A DNA stretch of 64,000 nt from positions 62,001 through 126,000 of the forward strand of contig JAKCPI010004485.1 in assembly GCA_023213315.1 (NCBI GenBank). The letters are read 5' to 3'. Under the pieces are notes generated by a model that saw only the letters and a list, made by a program, of their open reading frames with translations, was not told where the DNA came from and did not search any database. The DNA comes from Euborellia annulipes. Its lineage: Eukaryota; Arthropoda; Insecta; Dermaptera; Anisolabididae. A program made the translations under genes and the position numbers. Shown piece by piece: positions 11,326 through 21,236 of the stretch (positions are counted from its first letter, which is position 1; every line of letters begins with the position of its first letter).

Positions 11326-11589
11326 TTTTTTTTTTTTTTTTTTAAACATTCACACTTTTTTTTCTCATTCACACTCACATTCACACAGTCTTTTCGGCAA
11401 CTTAGGCCATTTAAGACTTTAAACGATACTCGTTATTAATTAATATACACATTGGGGGTCCAGGCATTCTTATTTAAGCCATTTGATATCCAAATGCCTT
11501 AAATAAAATTATCTAACTGCCTGGGGTCCGAACCCGCGACGTTCGGTATAGAAGGTGGACACGCTACCAACTACTCCAAGCCCCGTGGG
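11326..11589 (-). mobile_element. tRNA-derived SINE, full length, with TSD
   Basis: Read on the reverse strand it starts with a tRNA-like head: GGCTTGGAGTAGTTGGTAGC (A-box region) and CGCGGGTTCGGACCC (B-box). The body contains CATTTGG...CCAAATG-type inversions and GGCCTAAGTTGCCGAAAAGA. It ends in GTGTGAATG repeats and poly-A. Both flanks carry the identical 14-mer CGGGTGTTAAAGTT (11312-11325 and 11590-11603), a target duplication typical of LINE-driven insertion. This is the best-defined copy of SINE type 1 in the window. Confidence 0.9.
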
Positions 11590-11603
11590 CGGGTGTTAAA
11601 GTT

Positions 11604-12249
11604 AATTGTATTTTCAATTTATATTTCGGCCTTTAAGATCATTTGACTTTTGGGAAATTAAATAAAATGGCTTCCTGCAGGTGAGACCCTCAACACTCAG
11701 CGGGTCACCTATCCACGGTCCAGCACTTCTTACCCTTGCTTAACCCGAATTTTCTCGATTTTTTTCTGCCTTTTCTCAGAAACTATTAAATTTAAAAAAG
11801 TTATTTTTTTTTTATACTCAACGAATTAAAAAAAAAAATATCAAACAAAAAAATTATTTTAATAATTACCTTCGATAACTAAAAATCTATTCAGTTTTTG
11901 AAAAAATGTCAAAGAATAAAAACTTTTTAAAGTAGAGTAATTTATTACAATATGATAAAAAAATTGAAAATTTCGAAATTTCTGAAAAAATTTTTGGTAA
12001 AGTACTACTTCCAAGTGACGTATTTACTCCAAAAGTTGATAGAAATCTACAATTTTAGTGTAAGGAGCATATACCAAATTTCATCCATCTAGCTGTTTTG
12101 GTTTTTAAGTGTGTTCACACACACCCACCCAAACGTAATTCCAAAAGGATATACGAGAAAGTCTCGGGGAAATCTTTCCCCAATGATTTTTTTTTTTAAT
12201 AATTATTTTATTAACTCTATAAAGTTAAAAATCGAACAAAAAAACTTTT
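11604..12249. other. AT-rich sequence, no gene seen
   Basis: Positions 11640-11760 are slightly GC-richer without a recognisable frame. The remainder is A/T runs. Confidence 0.45.
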
Positions 12250-12625
12250 AAATAATGAAAGAATCTCTAGTACTTTATGATGTACTTTTTCAGTTTTTAT
12301 TTCAAAATGATTTTTTTATTTCAAGAAAAAATAATTTTTTATTAGTTTTTATTTATAATTATTATATTATCTAAAAAAATCTTCTGAAGACCACTTTACT
12401 CTTGTAGTTTCATAGGGAGATAGAGAAATGGTTGCATGGTAACAAAATATAAATATTTTGGGCCCATACTTATAAATTTTACATCTTGAATTCAATTGTA
12501 CCCTACTGTCGGAAACTAAATCATGTCGAACAAAAATCTGGTGTGACAAGCACAGTACACAACGTGATTACCGAAGGATTAAGAGAAAGTTGGTGCTCGC
12601 GCCAGTCCCCCAGATTTTTTCCTTT
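12250..12625 (+). mobile_element. Family A, diverged 3' half
   Basis: It includes CTAGTACTTTATGATGTAC, CCACTTTACTCTTGTAG, ATTTTACATCTTGAATTC and the end hairpin beginning AAAATCTGGTGTGACAAGC. The right arm of the hairpin is worn. Confidence 0.75.
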
Positions 12626-14918
12626 AAAATAAACATCAACTGTTATTTAAAACTTTTTAAATCTTTGAGAACAGACATATATATTGACTTAGTTTGTTGT
12701 TTTTTGAACCAGTTGTTGATATTTAGGAAAAGCCCTTAGCCTCGAGAGAGGTTTTCTCAACTCATCGAGAAGATTTATAGCTCTACAACGGTGTACACAC
12801 AAACATATATACCTTGTGCTATTTATCGTGCATTTACCATCGGTAGTTTAAGGGTACTCGAGGGGGTTGGCGAGAGTTGTTGAGGTTAGCGTGGCTGGAT
12901 TTACGAGATCTTAGAAATTCCCAGCCATGCATATAAATATAGCTGCATATAAATGAAGATAAGAAAGAAAATAGTCTATTTATTTTTACTTTAAATTAAT
13001 TATTATGTCAGATACAGGCATGGAATATTGTGTGTTGTATTATTTGACTTTAGTATTTATCAATCTCGTGAAAAAATTCACCTATTAATATAAGAGAATT
13101 TTTTGTGAGGTGAGAGCGAGAGTGATTACTGAAATTAAAAGCAATGCTCTTGGTTTAACGTTGTGGAGATCCTTTCCCGTTTACACTTCAATTTCCCGAT
13201 CAACGTACCCACAAGATGTCGGCCCCTGAGTTAATCCATATGTATGAAAATATTTTATTTAAAAATATTTTCTCAAAAATTAAACAAGTTGCAGGGCTGC
13301 TAAAGGCTGATAAAGAATTATAAAAAGAAAAATAATAATATTCCCATTTTGATCCAATTTTTTTATTGCTTTTCATATAAAAATTCACAAATCAAAAATT
13401 TAATGAATAATGTATAAAAAAGGATTTGTAAACTACATTAAATGTTTGATATTCTATTTCAAATCGGATCAGTAATTTAGAATTTACTCGAAGCGAAGAT
13501 AATGATCTTATCTCTATTACGTATAATGTAACTCCAAAGATGAATCGAGCATTGTGCGTAATACTTAATGTAGAACACGTCCTTTCAATTAATTGTCTTA
13601 TGACGATCTCACATCACGGAATAATTTCATTAATAATTTTAGTATATTTAGCTATTAAGATATTGTAATGATTTACCTCAAATTATTCAATTATCTAGGA
13701 AGAAATTTACTATATTAAATTTTTAAAACATTTGGTCTTTTTATGAATGTAAATATATCTAGATGTCAAAAAATACGAAAGCTATAAATCTAATTCATAT
13801 TAATACAAAAATTAAAAGGAATATGAACAAAAACGTCATATATAACCTTGTCCCTTGTGATTACAATCTGCAATGATTTCGAGACACTCAATGTGTGGGC
13901 TTGATTGTTTGTGTTTTCGACAAGCGGAAACTCGTTAGATTCGCGTTTCACCTCGCGAATTCTCGTAACCCGGGGGGAAATTAAGGGCCCTTCCGCCATG
14001 CTCCCACCCATTCTCAATCCTCCTTTTTTGGGGGGGGTTGTTCTCCTTCGTAGAAGGCGTCTGGCCTCAGGCCAACTGCCCCAGATCATGGCTGGCCAAA
14101 AGTTACGCTTGCGCGATCCCCGGGTTTGCCCAAAGGGAAAAAGGGCAGAAATGCGGAAATGCCGAACAGGAAAAAAAACAACCTTTGTAGTGAGTGGATC
14201 CCCATGTGGCGTCAATCGATTTACAAGCCTAACTCAATCTCACGCACGATTGGATCTAGATTTAATTTTTTTCATCAGAGATTGTCTATTTAATATAATT
14301 TCATTAAAATGTACTATGTAAAATTGGCCACAATAAATTTTATTAAAAAACACTCAATCAAAAAGTTGTTATTCATAGACTAAAGATGTGTAAATTTTAT
14401 AATTCAATAAAACTCTAGACTGAAATAATTTTTTTTTTTTCTTATTTAGAGATTTTTTACATCAATCAATCAAAAGGTTATGGGATGACAAGAGTGAACA
14501 CAAACTTTTAAATATTGTGCCAAAAATGAAACCCTCTGGAATTAATGGTGCGCTTCACTGCCATCGACATATATAATTTTAATTTAATTAACATTGTTAA
14601 ACATGAAAATCGAGTGTAAAAATAATTTTCTCGAGTGTAAAATAAAAAGAAACATGAAATAAATAAAAATATAAAAATTTTCACTCTATTGAAATTTTGT
14701 GTCTTTTCATGAATTAATTTGGTATTTTTTTTATTCAATTTTCTACTAGGGAGCGAAATAAATTTATAGCCTATAATAAAAATACTTTGATGCTAAAGGT
14801 TAACAATTTCAATATTTTCATTGGCTGAATTGTATAATTTATATAAATAGAATTTAGTTTAGTATAATAATATTTAAATATAAATATATAAATATTAACG
14901 GCCTTTAGTTCCGAAAAG
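12626..14918. other. Unassigned, with a GC-rich island at 13870-14240
   Basis: Most is AT-rich. The island at 13870-14240 is sharply GC-richer, with many CpGs (TTCGCGTTTCACCTCGCG, CTTGCGCGATCCCCGGG) and ORFs on both strands that resemble no family I know. It may be a first exon or CpG-rich promoter, or an unknown repeat. A SINE tail ending at 14918 forms the target of the next insertion. Confidence 0.4.
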
Positions 14919-15187
14919 CAGTGGCGTAGTGAGCTTAACTCGCGCCCGGGGGACAATACCTTTTTTAGCGCCCCCCCCCCATTCGAAAACCATATAATAT
15001 TATATGTAAAATATACATTATTATATTACACTGGCACTAAAAAAATATATTTTGCAGAAATCAATTATAATAAAAATAAAAATTATCCAGCAATTTTTTG
15101 TTTTGCGGACCATTTGGCGCCCCTTTGTGAGTAGTACCCGGGGCATGATGACCCCCTTGCCCCCCTCCCCTCTCGCTACGCCCCTAG
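14919..15187 (+). mobile_element. Left terminal MITE copy of the compound insertion
   Basis: It runs from CAGTGGCGTAGTGAGC to a worn inner end CTCGCTACGCCCCTA. Inside are GCGCCC-rich blocks and a segment (GGCGCCCCTTTGTGAGTAG) shared with the right copy. There is no target duplication between this copy's inner end and its left flank, which is why it is read as part of a larger unit. Confidence 0.65.
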
Positions 15188-15390
15188 CTACTACGTATCT
15201 ATCTATTAAACACAACACAAGGCATGTGATACATCGTTTCTGGATAAAATTTCACGTAGAATAAGAATTTGCATACGAAATTTTAATATCTCTAATAGTT
15301 TTCGATTAATTGATACAAATTCTAAAAATATAAGATTTTTAATTTAACCACTTCTTAAACATATGACACGGGGAAAATATGGGGGATTTG

Positions 15391-16312
15391 ATGAGGATTA
15401 AGAATCTACTTTTGTTATTTTTGTATCTCAATTATTTTTCGAGTTATACTCAAAAAACGATACAAAATTTGAGAAGGCTTAATATCATTAAACATAAAAG
15501 GTAGAAGATATTTAAGATATCGTATAAATTTTGTATTTAATGCAGATAACGAATCAATAAACACCAATTTTATATCTTTTTTAGTTTTTAGCAAATTTAC
15601 GAAAATTCAAGCAAACATAGATGTGACTCTCTCTTATAAAATAGAGCAAACTAGTAATTGACATAAATGTGTAAGATTCAGGATTTAGTGCTGATTCTAA
15701 TGCACTATTCACTCTTTATATATGTTGAATAGTTTTTTTATTATTTTGAAAAAAAAAAAAATTCATCTGTCAAAATAAATTAAAATCGATTTTTTATTAT
15801 TTTTAGAACATTCCTTGTCCGAAAATGAATTGTTTTAGTTAGAATATTTTATATTTTAATTTATTCAATCAACATCAAGCCCTAAATGTGTTTATTTAAT
15901 TAAAAAACAATAAATTAGAAAATATTGGCGGGAGTTGACGTTAGAAGTCGTGAGTGTCATCAACAAACCCTCATTTTATGTGGGCGTAGCTAAATAGAAA
16001 AATTCCTATGGCTTTATAATTAATTCAAGAGACCAGTTTTGCATTTTGCCTCAAATCCATGAATAAATAAGAGAGATTTAGCGATTTTTTGAAAAGCGAT
16101 CTTGCGCTAGACGAAAGGCTTAGACAAGAGTTACGCGAGTCTCCCTGCCTTGTCGCCGGGCGCCGATCGAATTGGAAAAAAAAATTTGATGCTCTTCCAT
16201 TAGATGAAATAATTGTCAAATTTATTGATTTCATCTGTTTATATAAACCTTTAGAGCGCTAATTTAACGAAACCATTGGAGCTAGAAGGCTAGAAATTTT
16301 ATATACACGTAG
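15391..16312 (-). repeat. Left arm of a large broken inverted repeat
   Basis: This arm matches, in reverse complement, 18847-18915 plus 19815-20659. Shared blocks include GATTAAGAATCTACTTTTG, CATAAAATGAGGGTTTG-type sequence and GAGCGCTAATTTAACG. The right arm contains about 900 extra bases (family A, a retro-insertion and unique DNA) that are absent here. The ORFs at about 16025-16234 are mirrored in the other arm and carry no known motif. Confidence 0.8.
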
Positions 16313-16539
16313 GCAAACATTCAGAGATCAATGATCCTTGTGACTTGAATATCTCCACTGTCTTTTTTTTTAATTTTTTTTTTAATCCACTGTTTTAAGA
16401 GGTATAATTATGATGAATATACGGAAAGAATGGTTCTTCAGCTAAAGATTTCACTAGCTAAATATTTTTCGAGATCTATTATTTGAATAAGATAATAGTA
16501 TTCAAAATACCTCGATTCGGACTTTAACTGAGTCATAGA

Positions 16540-16799
16540 TATATTTAACAAGACATGTGAGTGTTTTTTATTGATGAGGCCAAACATCCCATGGCCCCCG
16601 GGAATCGAACCCAGGATCTCCGCCTTTCCGGGGCATAGGCGTGCGTGAGTTTTATTGGTGCAGGTCGAGGGTCCGGTGGCCTGGTGCAATGGAAGCACGC
16701 CTATGCCCCGGAAAGGCGGAGATCCTGGGTTCGATTCCCGGGGGCCATGGGATGTTTGGCCTCATCAATAAAAAACACTCACATGTCTTGTTAAATATA
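16540..16799. repeat. tRNA-like SINE palindrome, two 105-base arms
   Basis: Positions 16540-16644 and 16695-16799 are perfect reverse complements by eye, around a 50-base loop. The right arm reads GGCGGAGATCCTGGG, B-box GGTTCGATTCC (16728-16738) and then TTTGGCCTCATC. The A-box-like TGGTGCAATGG (16682-16692) lies in the loop, so only the right unit has a whole tRNA-like head. The matching ORFs on both strands arise from the palindrome. This is a different SINE from the 11326 type. Confidence 0.9.
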
Positions 16800-16996
16800 G
16801 ATTTCACCATTTATTTTTTTCCTATCATTCTATTTTACCGCGCTGCGGTAAATTATAATTTGAAAGTTTAAAACACTTTAGATTCCAAATTCATAAATCA
16901 ATTATTTTTTACATGCTCTTTAAAATGTATATTCTCATTTTGCTCTCAGAATTGTTTGAAGCACACTTTACTCTTGTACCTCATAGGAAAGATAGG

Positions 16997-17338
16997 GGAA
17001 CCAAATGACTTAAATAAGGGGATTGGGTCTTTTTCCTTATGCTTTTCATTCATTGTATATTTCAATATACTGTACAACTATACTGTATAACTATGTATAA
17101 CTATATATAGCCGGCGGGCCTGGCAAGAAGAAAGAACAACAGCCACCAAGATCATCATTGTTAAGCAACGCCAAGTGGTGCTGAAAATCGGGATAGGTGG
17201 CCCCCGAAAAACAAGACCATTGAACGCCCGCCGGAAGCCATCGATACATGTATTTAAATAAATAATAAATATTTATATAAGTCAAATGGCCTCTGCAGCC
17301 GAAATGACTTAAAAAAAAAAAAAAAAAAAAAACTATAT
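16997..17338 (+). mobile_element. Poly-A retro-insertion with 14-bp TSD
   Basis: The insertion ends in a run of more than 20 A's and is flanked by identical ATAGGAAAGATAGG (16983-16996 and 17339-17352). The 3' portion, AAATGGCCTCTGCAGCCGAA, is the SINE tail also seen at 10012 and 30470. The 5' part has a GC-rich core bounded by CCGGCGGGC (17110) and GCCCGCCGG (17227), and GGCGGGCGTTCAA-type sequence recurs at 45632. It looks like a SINE variant with an unusual head. Confidence 0.75.
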
Positions 17339-17447
17339 ATAGGAAAGATAGGAGAAATGGTTGCCTTGGTACAAAATATAAATATTTTCCTTTGTTTATA
17401 AAGTTTACATCATGAAATATATCTCGACCATAGATCTCAACACAAAC

Positions 17448-17690
17448 GCCTACGGGCTTGGTCTAATTGGTAGCGTGCCTCCCTTCTATACCGAACGTCG
17501 CGGGTTCGGGCGTCAGGCAGTCCGATGATTTAATTTAACGCCACTTGGATACCACCAAATGGCTTAAATAGAAATGCCCGACTCCCAATAGATATATTAA
17601 TAATTAACGATTATCGTCAAAGGCTTAAATGGCCTAATTTGCCGAAAAGAATGTGTAAATGTGTGTGTGAGTGTTTAAAAAAAATAAAAA
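17448..17690 (+). mobile_element. tRNA-derived SINE type 1
   Basis: The head has GGCTTGGTCTAATTGGTAGC and CGCGGGTTCGGGCG (B-box worn at the end). The body has ACCAAATGGCTTAAAT and GGCCTAATTTGCCGAAAAGA, then GT repeats and an A-rich tail. It is inserted in the family A copy. No clean duplication could be defined because of A runs. Confidence 0.8.
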
Positions 17691-17765
17691 AAAATCTGGT
17701 GTGAAAAGCACAGCAAAAGTTAAGAGAAATTTGTGTGACCATCGTACCAAGTTTTTTTTTTTTTT

Positions 17766-18178
17766 TTTTTACGAGTCTTTAAAATTCTTTTTAATCTGTC
17801 CGAAGACATAATTTTAATTTTTTATTATTTTATTTTCTCAGAAAAAAGGGGAGGGCGCGCTTTGGTCAAGAGCAATAATGAGGGAGGAGGGGTGGGGGAG
17901 GCAGCAGACAGGCTCCGCCCTCCCCTCCTTTGCTCGAATTAAGAGGTTTAAAAAATAACAGAGAAAAGAAATAAAACTTTGAATCTTCAAATGTCTCTAA
18001 CTCGCAAACCGCTTCTTCAATTTGCATCGGATTTTTTGTAATGAGTTTAGAATTTCCTAGAGATTACTTAGATGAAGCTAAAATTTAATATTTAAACATT
18101 TATTTTTTCATTATATCTCACCATCCGATTAGCCAATCAGATGAGAGTAAAAAGGATCATAGATCTATATTCACTGTA
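17766..18178. other. Unassigned, with a GC-rich hairpin-like patch
   Basis: At 17848-17935, GGGGAGGGCG near the start faces CGCCCTCCCC near the end, which may be the termini of a very short MITE. The rest is AT-rich. Confidence 0.4.
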
Positions 18179-18846
18179 TTACTTTCTCTTACCTATGTAT
18201 ATATGTAATATATATATAGAGAGAAAGTATTGGATTCATGTCAAAAATTCGATGTCGAGATTTTGATGGATCTTCACGTTTTGAGGTCCCCTGAATCCAA
18301 AAAAGTGGTTTTCGCGACATGGTCTGTCTGTGGGTGGGTGTGTGGGTGTGTGTTCAATTTTAAGCATGAAGGAATTGAGCTACGAGGTTGAAATTTTATA
18401 TTTAAGTTAAACACCCCCCGGGACCGGAAAAATAAGCTTTTAATCAAAATCGGCCAAAGAGTACTAGCACTTTACTGATGTACTTTTTCAGTTTTTTTCG
18501 ATTTTCTCAAAATTTGCTCCAACGATTTTTTTTTAAATTCAAAAATCAATTATTTTTTAGATGCTCTTTAAAATGTATATTCTCATTTTGCGATTGAAAT
18601 CTTCTGAACACCACTTTACTCTTGTGTTTCATAGGAAAGATAGGAGAAATGGTTGCCATGATAACAAAATATAAATATTTTCCCATACTTATAAATTTTA
18701 CATCTAAATTCAAATATTCCCTACTGCCGGGAACTAAATACATGTCGACACAAAAAATCTGGTGTGACAAGCACAGAACACAACTTTCGATTACCGAAGG
18801 TAAGAGAAAGTTGTGTGCTGTGCGCCAGTCACACCAGATTTTTTTT
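18179..18846 (+). mobile_element. Family A, full-length young copy
   Basis: It starts TTACTTTCTCTTACC and ends CAGTCACACCAGATTTTTT. It carries a GGGT/GT microsatellite at about 18322-18355. The end hairpin (18762-18846) pairs AAATCTGGTGTGAC with GTCACACCAGATTT and ACACAACTTTC with GAAAGTTGTGT. It is nearly identical by eye to 34571-35244, so both moved recently. The two overlapping ORFs on opposite strands are repeat-derived. Confidence 0.9.
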
Positions 18847-19079
18847 GCCTACATGTATATAAAATTTCTAGCCTTCTAGATCCAATGGTTTCGTTAAATT
18901 AGCGCTCGCAGAGTCAATTTTTCTCAAAGGACTCGCTCTAAAAAAAAAAAAAAATTTCATATCATATCAGAATTGGATGAAATTTTGTCCTCTTTTTACG
19001 TAAAATTCAGCTTTCAATTTATGAGACTTGTTAATTTTATTTTACTAGCTCGTTGTTTATAAACAACCCACAACATGTA

Positions 19080-19735
19080 TACAAAATTTGGTGTGACAAG
19101 CCCAGCAGATTTTTTTTGTCGACATGTATTTAGTTTCCGACAATACGGCACATTCGATTTTCAAGATGTAAAATTTATAAGTATGGAAAAATATTTATAT
19201 TTTGTTACCATAGCAACCATTTCTCCTAACTTTCCAATGAAGTACAAGAGTAAAGTGTGCTTCAAACAATTCTGAGGGCAAAATGAAAATATACATAAAG
19301 AATTATATATATCATGTGTTGGTCCATGAGGTAATTATGAAAAACATATAACCAAGTATTTATTAATTTAAATAAGCGAAATAATAAGCGTGTAGGTACC
19401 GCCGGGAGTTGCACCACGGATCTTGTCGATTTACCATCTGTAAATCTGTAATAAGCGAAAAATGTAGGTACCGCGGGAGTTGCACCACGGATCTTGTCGA
19501 TTTACCATCTGTAAATCGACAAGATCCGTGGTGCAACTCCGGCGGTACCTACATTTTTCGCTTATTTAAATTAATAAATACTTGGTTATATGTTTTTTTT
19601 TTTTATGAAAATATACATTTTAAAGAGCATCTAAAAAATAAATGATTTTTGAATTTTAATCAAAATAGTTTGAGCGAATTTTGAGAAAATCGAAAAAAAC
19701 TGAAAAAGTACATGTATATAGAGGTAAGGGAAAGT
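19080..19735 (-). mobile_element. Family A copy, reverse strand, interrupted
   Basis: It runs in reverse from AAATTTGGTGTGACAAGC through TTAGTTTCCGACAATACGG and ACCATTTCTCCTAACTTTCC to AAACTGAAAAAGTACATG, then TATAGAGGTAAGGGAAAG. The hairpin is largely lost. A 308-bp retro-insertion splits it at 19296/19605. Confidence 0.8.
19297..19604 (-). mobile_element. Foldback retro-insertion with 14-bp TSD and poly-A
   Basis: Both flanks carry ATGAAAATATACAT (19283-19296 and 19605-19618), and a T run at the right end is a poly-A tail on the reverse strand. The insert is itself a palindrome. ACATATAACCAAGTATTT at about 19344 faces its complement near 19590, and TAGGTACCGC...GGAGTTGCACC occurs twice directly (about 19393 and 19470) and once inverted (about 19515-19550). 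The central turn is GATTTACCATCTGTAAATC. Confidence 0.8.
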
Positions 19736-20659
19736 AAAAATTTTAAGATCCCTTAATTTAACAACATTATAAGATTTTATAGTCATTTTTAGAATTAAAT
19801 TTTATAAAATTTGAGTATAAACAGATGAAATCAATCAATTCGACAATTATTTCAACTAATGGAAGAGCATCAAATTTTTTTTCCAATTCGATCGGCGCCC
19901 AGAGACCAGCCAGGGAGACTTGCGTAACTCTTGTCTAAGCCTTTCGCCTTGCGCGAGATCGCTTTTCAAAAAATCGCTAAATCTCTCTTATTTATTCACG
20001 GATTTGAGGCAAAATGCAAAATTGGTCTCTTGAATCAATTATAAAGCCATAGGAATTTTTCTATTTAGCTACGCCCACATAAAATGAGGGTTTGTTGATG
20101 ACACTCACGACTTGGAATGTCAACTCCCGCCAATATTTTCTAATTTATTGTTTTTTAATTAAATAAACACATTTAGGGCTTGATGTTGATTGAATAAATT
20201 AAAATATAAAATATTCTAACTAAAACAATCCATTTTTGGCCAAGGAATGTCCTAAAAATAATAAAAAATCGATTTTAATTAATTTTGACAGATGAATTTT
20301 TTTTTTTCAAAATAATAAAAAAACTATTCAACATATATAAATAGTGAATAGTGCATTAGAATCAGCACTAAATCCTGAATCTTACACATTTATGTCAATT
20401 ACTAGTTTGCTCTATTTTATAAGAGAGAGTCACATCTATGTTTGCTTGAATTTTCGTAAATTTGCTAAAAACTAAAAAAGATATAAAATTTGTGTTTATT
20501 GATTCGTTATCTGCATTAAATACAAAATTTATACGATATCTTAAATATCTTCTACCTTTTATGTTTAATGATATTAAGCCTTCTCAAATTTTGTATCGTT
20601 TTTTGAGTATAACTCGAAAAATAATTGAGATACAAAAATAACAAAAGTAGATTCTTAAT

Positions 20660-21019
20660 CAGTGGCGTAGTGAGCTTAACTCGCGCCCGGGGCACAACAC
20701 ACCCCCGCATTCGAAAACCATAACATTATACAGGGGCGTATATAGAACTCAAAAATTTTCTTGCCTGCGGAAAATTTTTTGCCCTGCTGTTAAAATCATT
20801 TTACCTAAGTGGGCTAAGTTTTGCGGAATTTTTCCCCCTTCCTGCGGAAAAATTTTATTTTTTTTGCGGAACCAAATTTTTCCGTCACGCGGAAAATTTT
20901 TTTAATTTTTTTCCCGAACATTAAAATTATTTTTTGTTTTGCGAATTTGTTTGGCGCCCCTTTGTGAGTAGCGCCCGGGGCATGATGACCCCCCTTGCCC
21001 CCCTCTCGCTACGCCACTG
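20660..21019 (+). mobile_element. Right terminal MITE copy of the compound insertion
   Basis: It begins CAGTGGCGTAGTGAGC and ends CTCGCTACGCCACTG. It shares CGCGCCCGGGG and GGCGCCCCTTTGTGAGTAG with the left copy but is about 90 bases longer. The extra stretch has repeated TGCGGAAAAATTT-like units at 20765-20900. Confidence 0.7.
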
Positions 21020-21027
21020 CCGAAAAG

Positions 21028-21236
21028 ACTAAACAAATATATTCATTTTTAATTTCAAAAGCCAAGCAGAGTGGGCATAGATCATATTCCTGAAAATATA
21101 TTTAAACCAAATGGTGGTAATTTTATAATTTATTTATTCACTATGTCTGAATGATTGTGTCGATAATAAAATTAAGGCTTTAGTGCGAAAAAAAATATTC
21201 TCAAATATAAATTCATATTTTCATATTTATTATAAC
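21028..21236. other. AT-rich spacer
   Basis: Remains of the SINE tail and AT-rich sequence. It ends in ATTATAAC, the left target duplication of the next element. Confidence 0.4.

Larger units (their letters stand above)
16905..17765 (+). mobile_element. Family A copy split by two retro-insertions
   Basis: Family A sequence is found at 16905-16996 (CTTTACTCTTGTACCTCAT), resumes at 17339-17440 (GGAGAAATGGTTGCC) and ends with a worn hairpin at 17690-17765 (AAATCTGGTGTGAAAAGC). The gaps are the insertions at 16997-17338 and about 17448-17690. Confidence 0.7.
18847..20659 (+). repeat. Right arm of the large broken inverted repeat, interrupted
   Basis: Positions 18847-18915 and 19815-20659 match the left arm (15391-16312). 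The interruption contains unique sequence, a reverse family A copy (19080-19735) and about 80 further bases. The arm ends GATTCTTAAT directly against the right MITE copy. Confidence 0.75.
14919..21019. mobile_element. Compound hAT-type insertion, 6.1 kb, with 8-bp TSD
   Basis: The outermost ends are CAGTGGCGTAGTGAG and its partner CTCGCTACGCCACTG, inverted with one mismatch. Both flanks carry CCGAAAAG (14911-14918 and 21020-21027), and removing the insert leaves a continuous SINE tail (GGCCTTTAGTTCCGAAAAG then ACTAAAC), which shows where it landed. Each end is a MITE-like segment in the same orientation, with 5.5 kb between them holding a broken inverted repeat, SINEs and family A copies. It may be a composite transposon, or a single element altered by ectopic recombination between two MITEs. 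Confidence 0.65.

Noticed and set aside
16438..16871. A pair of genes encoding an LCPGKAEILGSIPGG protein on opposite strands
   Set aside because: Both ORFs are translations of the same SINE palindrome, including its B-box.
18546..18879. Conserved small protein genes (MSHQIFCVD and similar) at 18.6, 35.0 and 62.6 kb
   Set aside because: They recur because family A recurs. Overlapping ORFs exist on both strands, copies differ by frameshifts, and the hairpin explains the shared ends.
19341..19596. CRISPR array from the repeated GGTACCGC unit
   Set aside because: There are only two direct copies and one inverted copy, within a palindromic insertion in animal DNA, and no cas genes.
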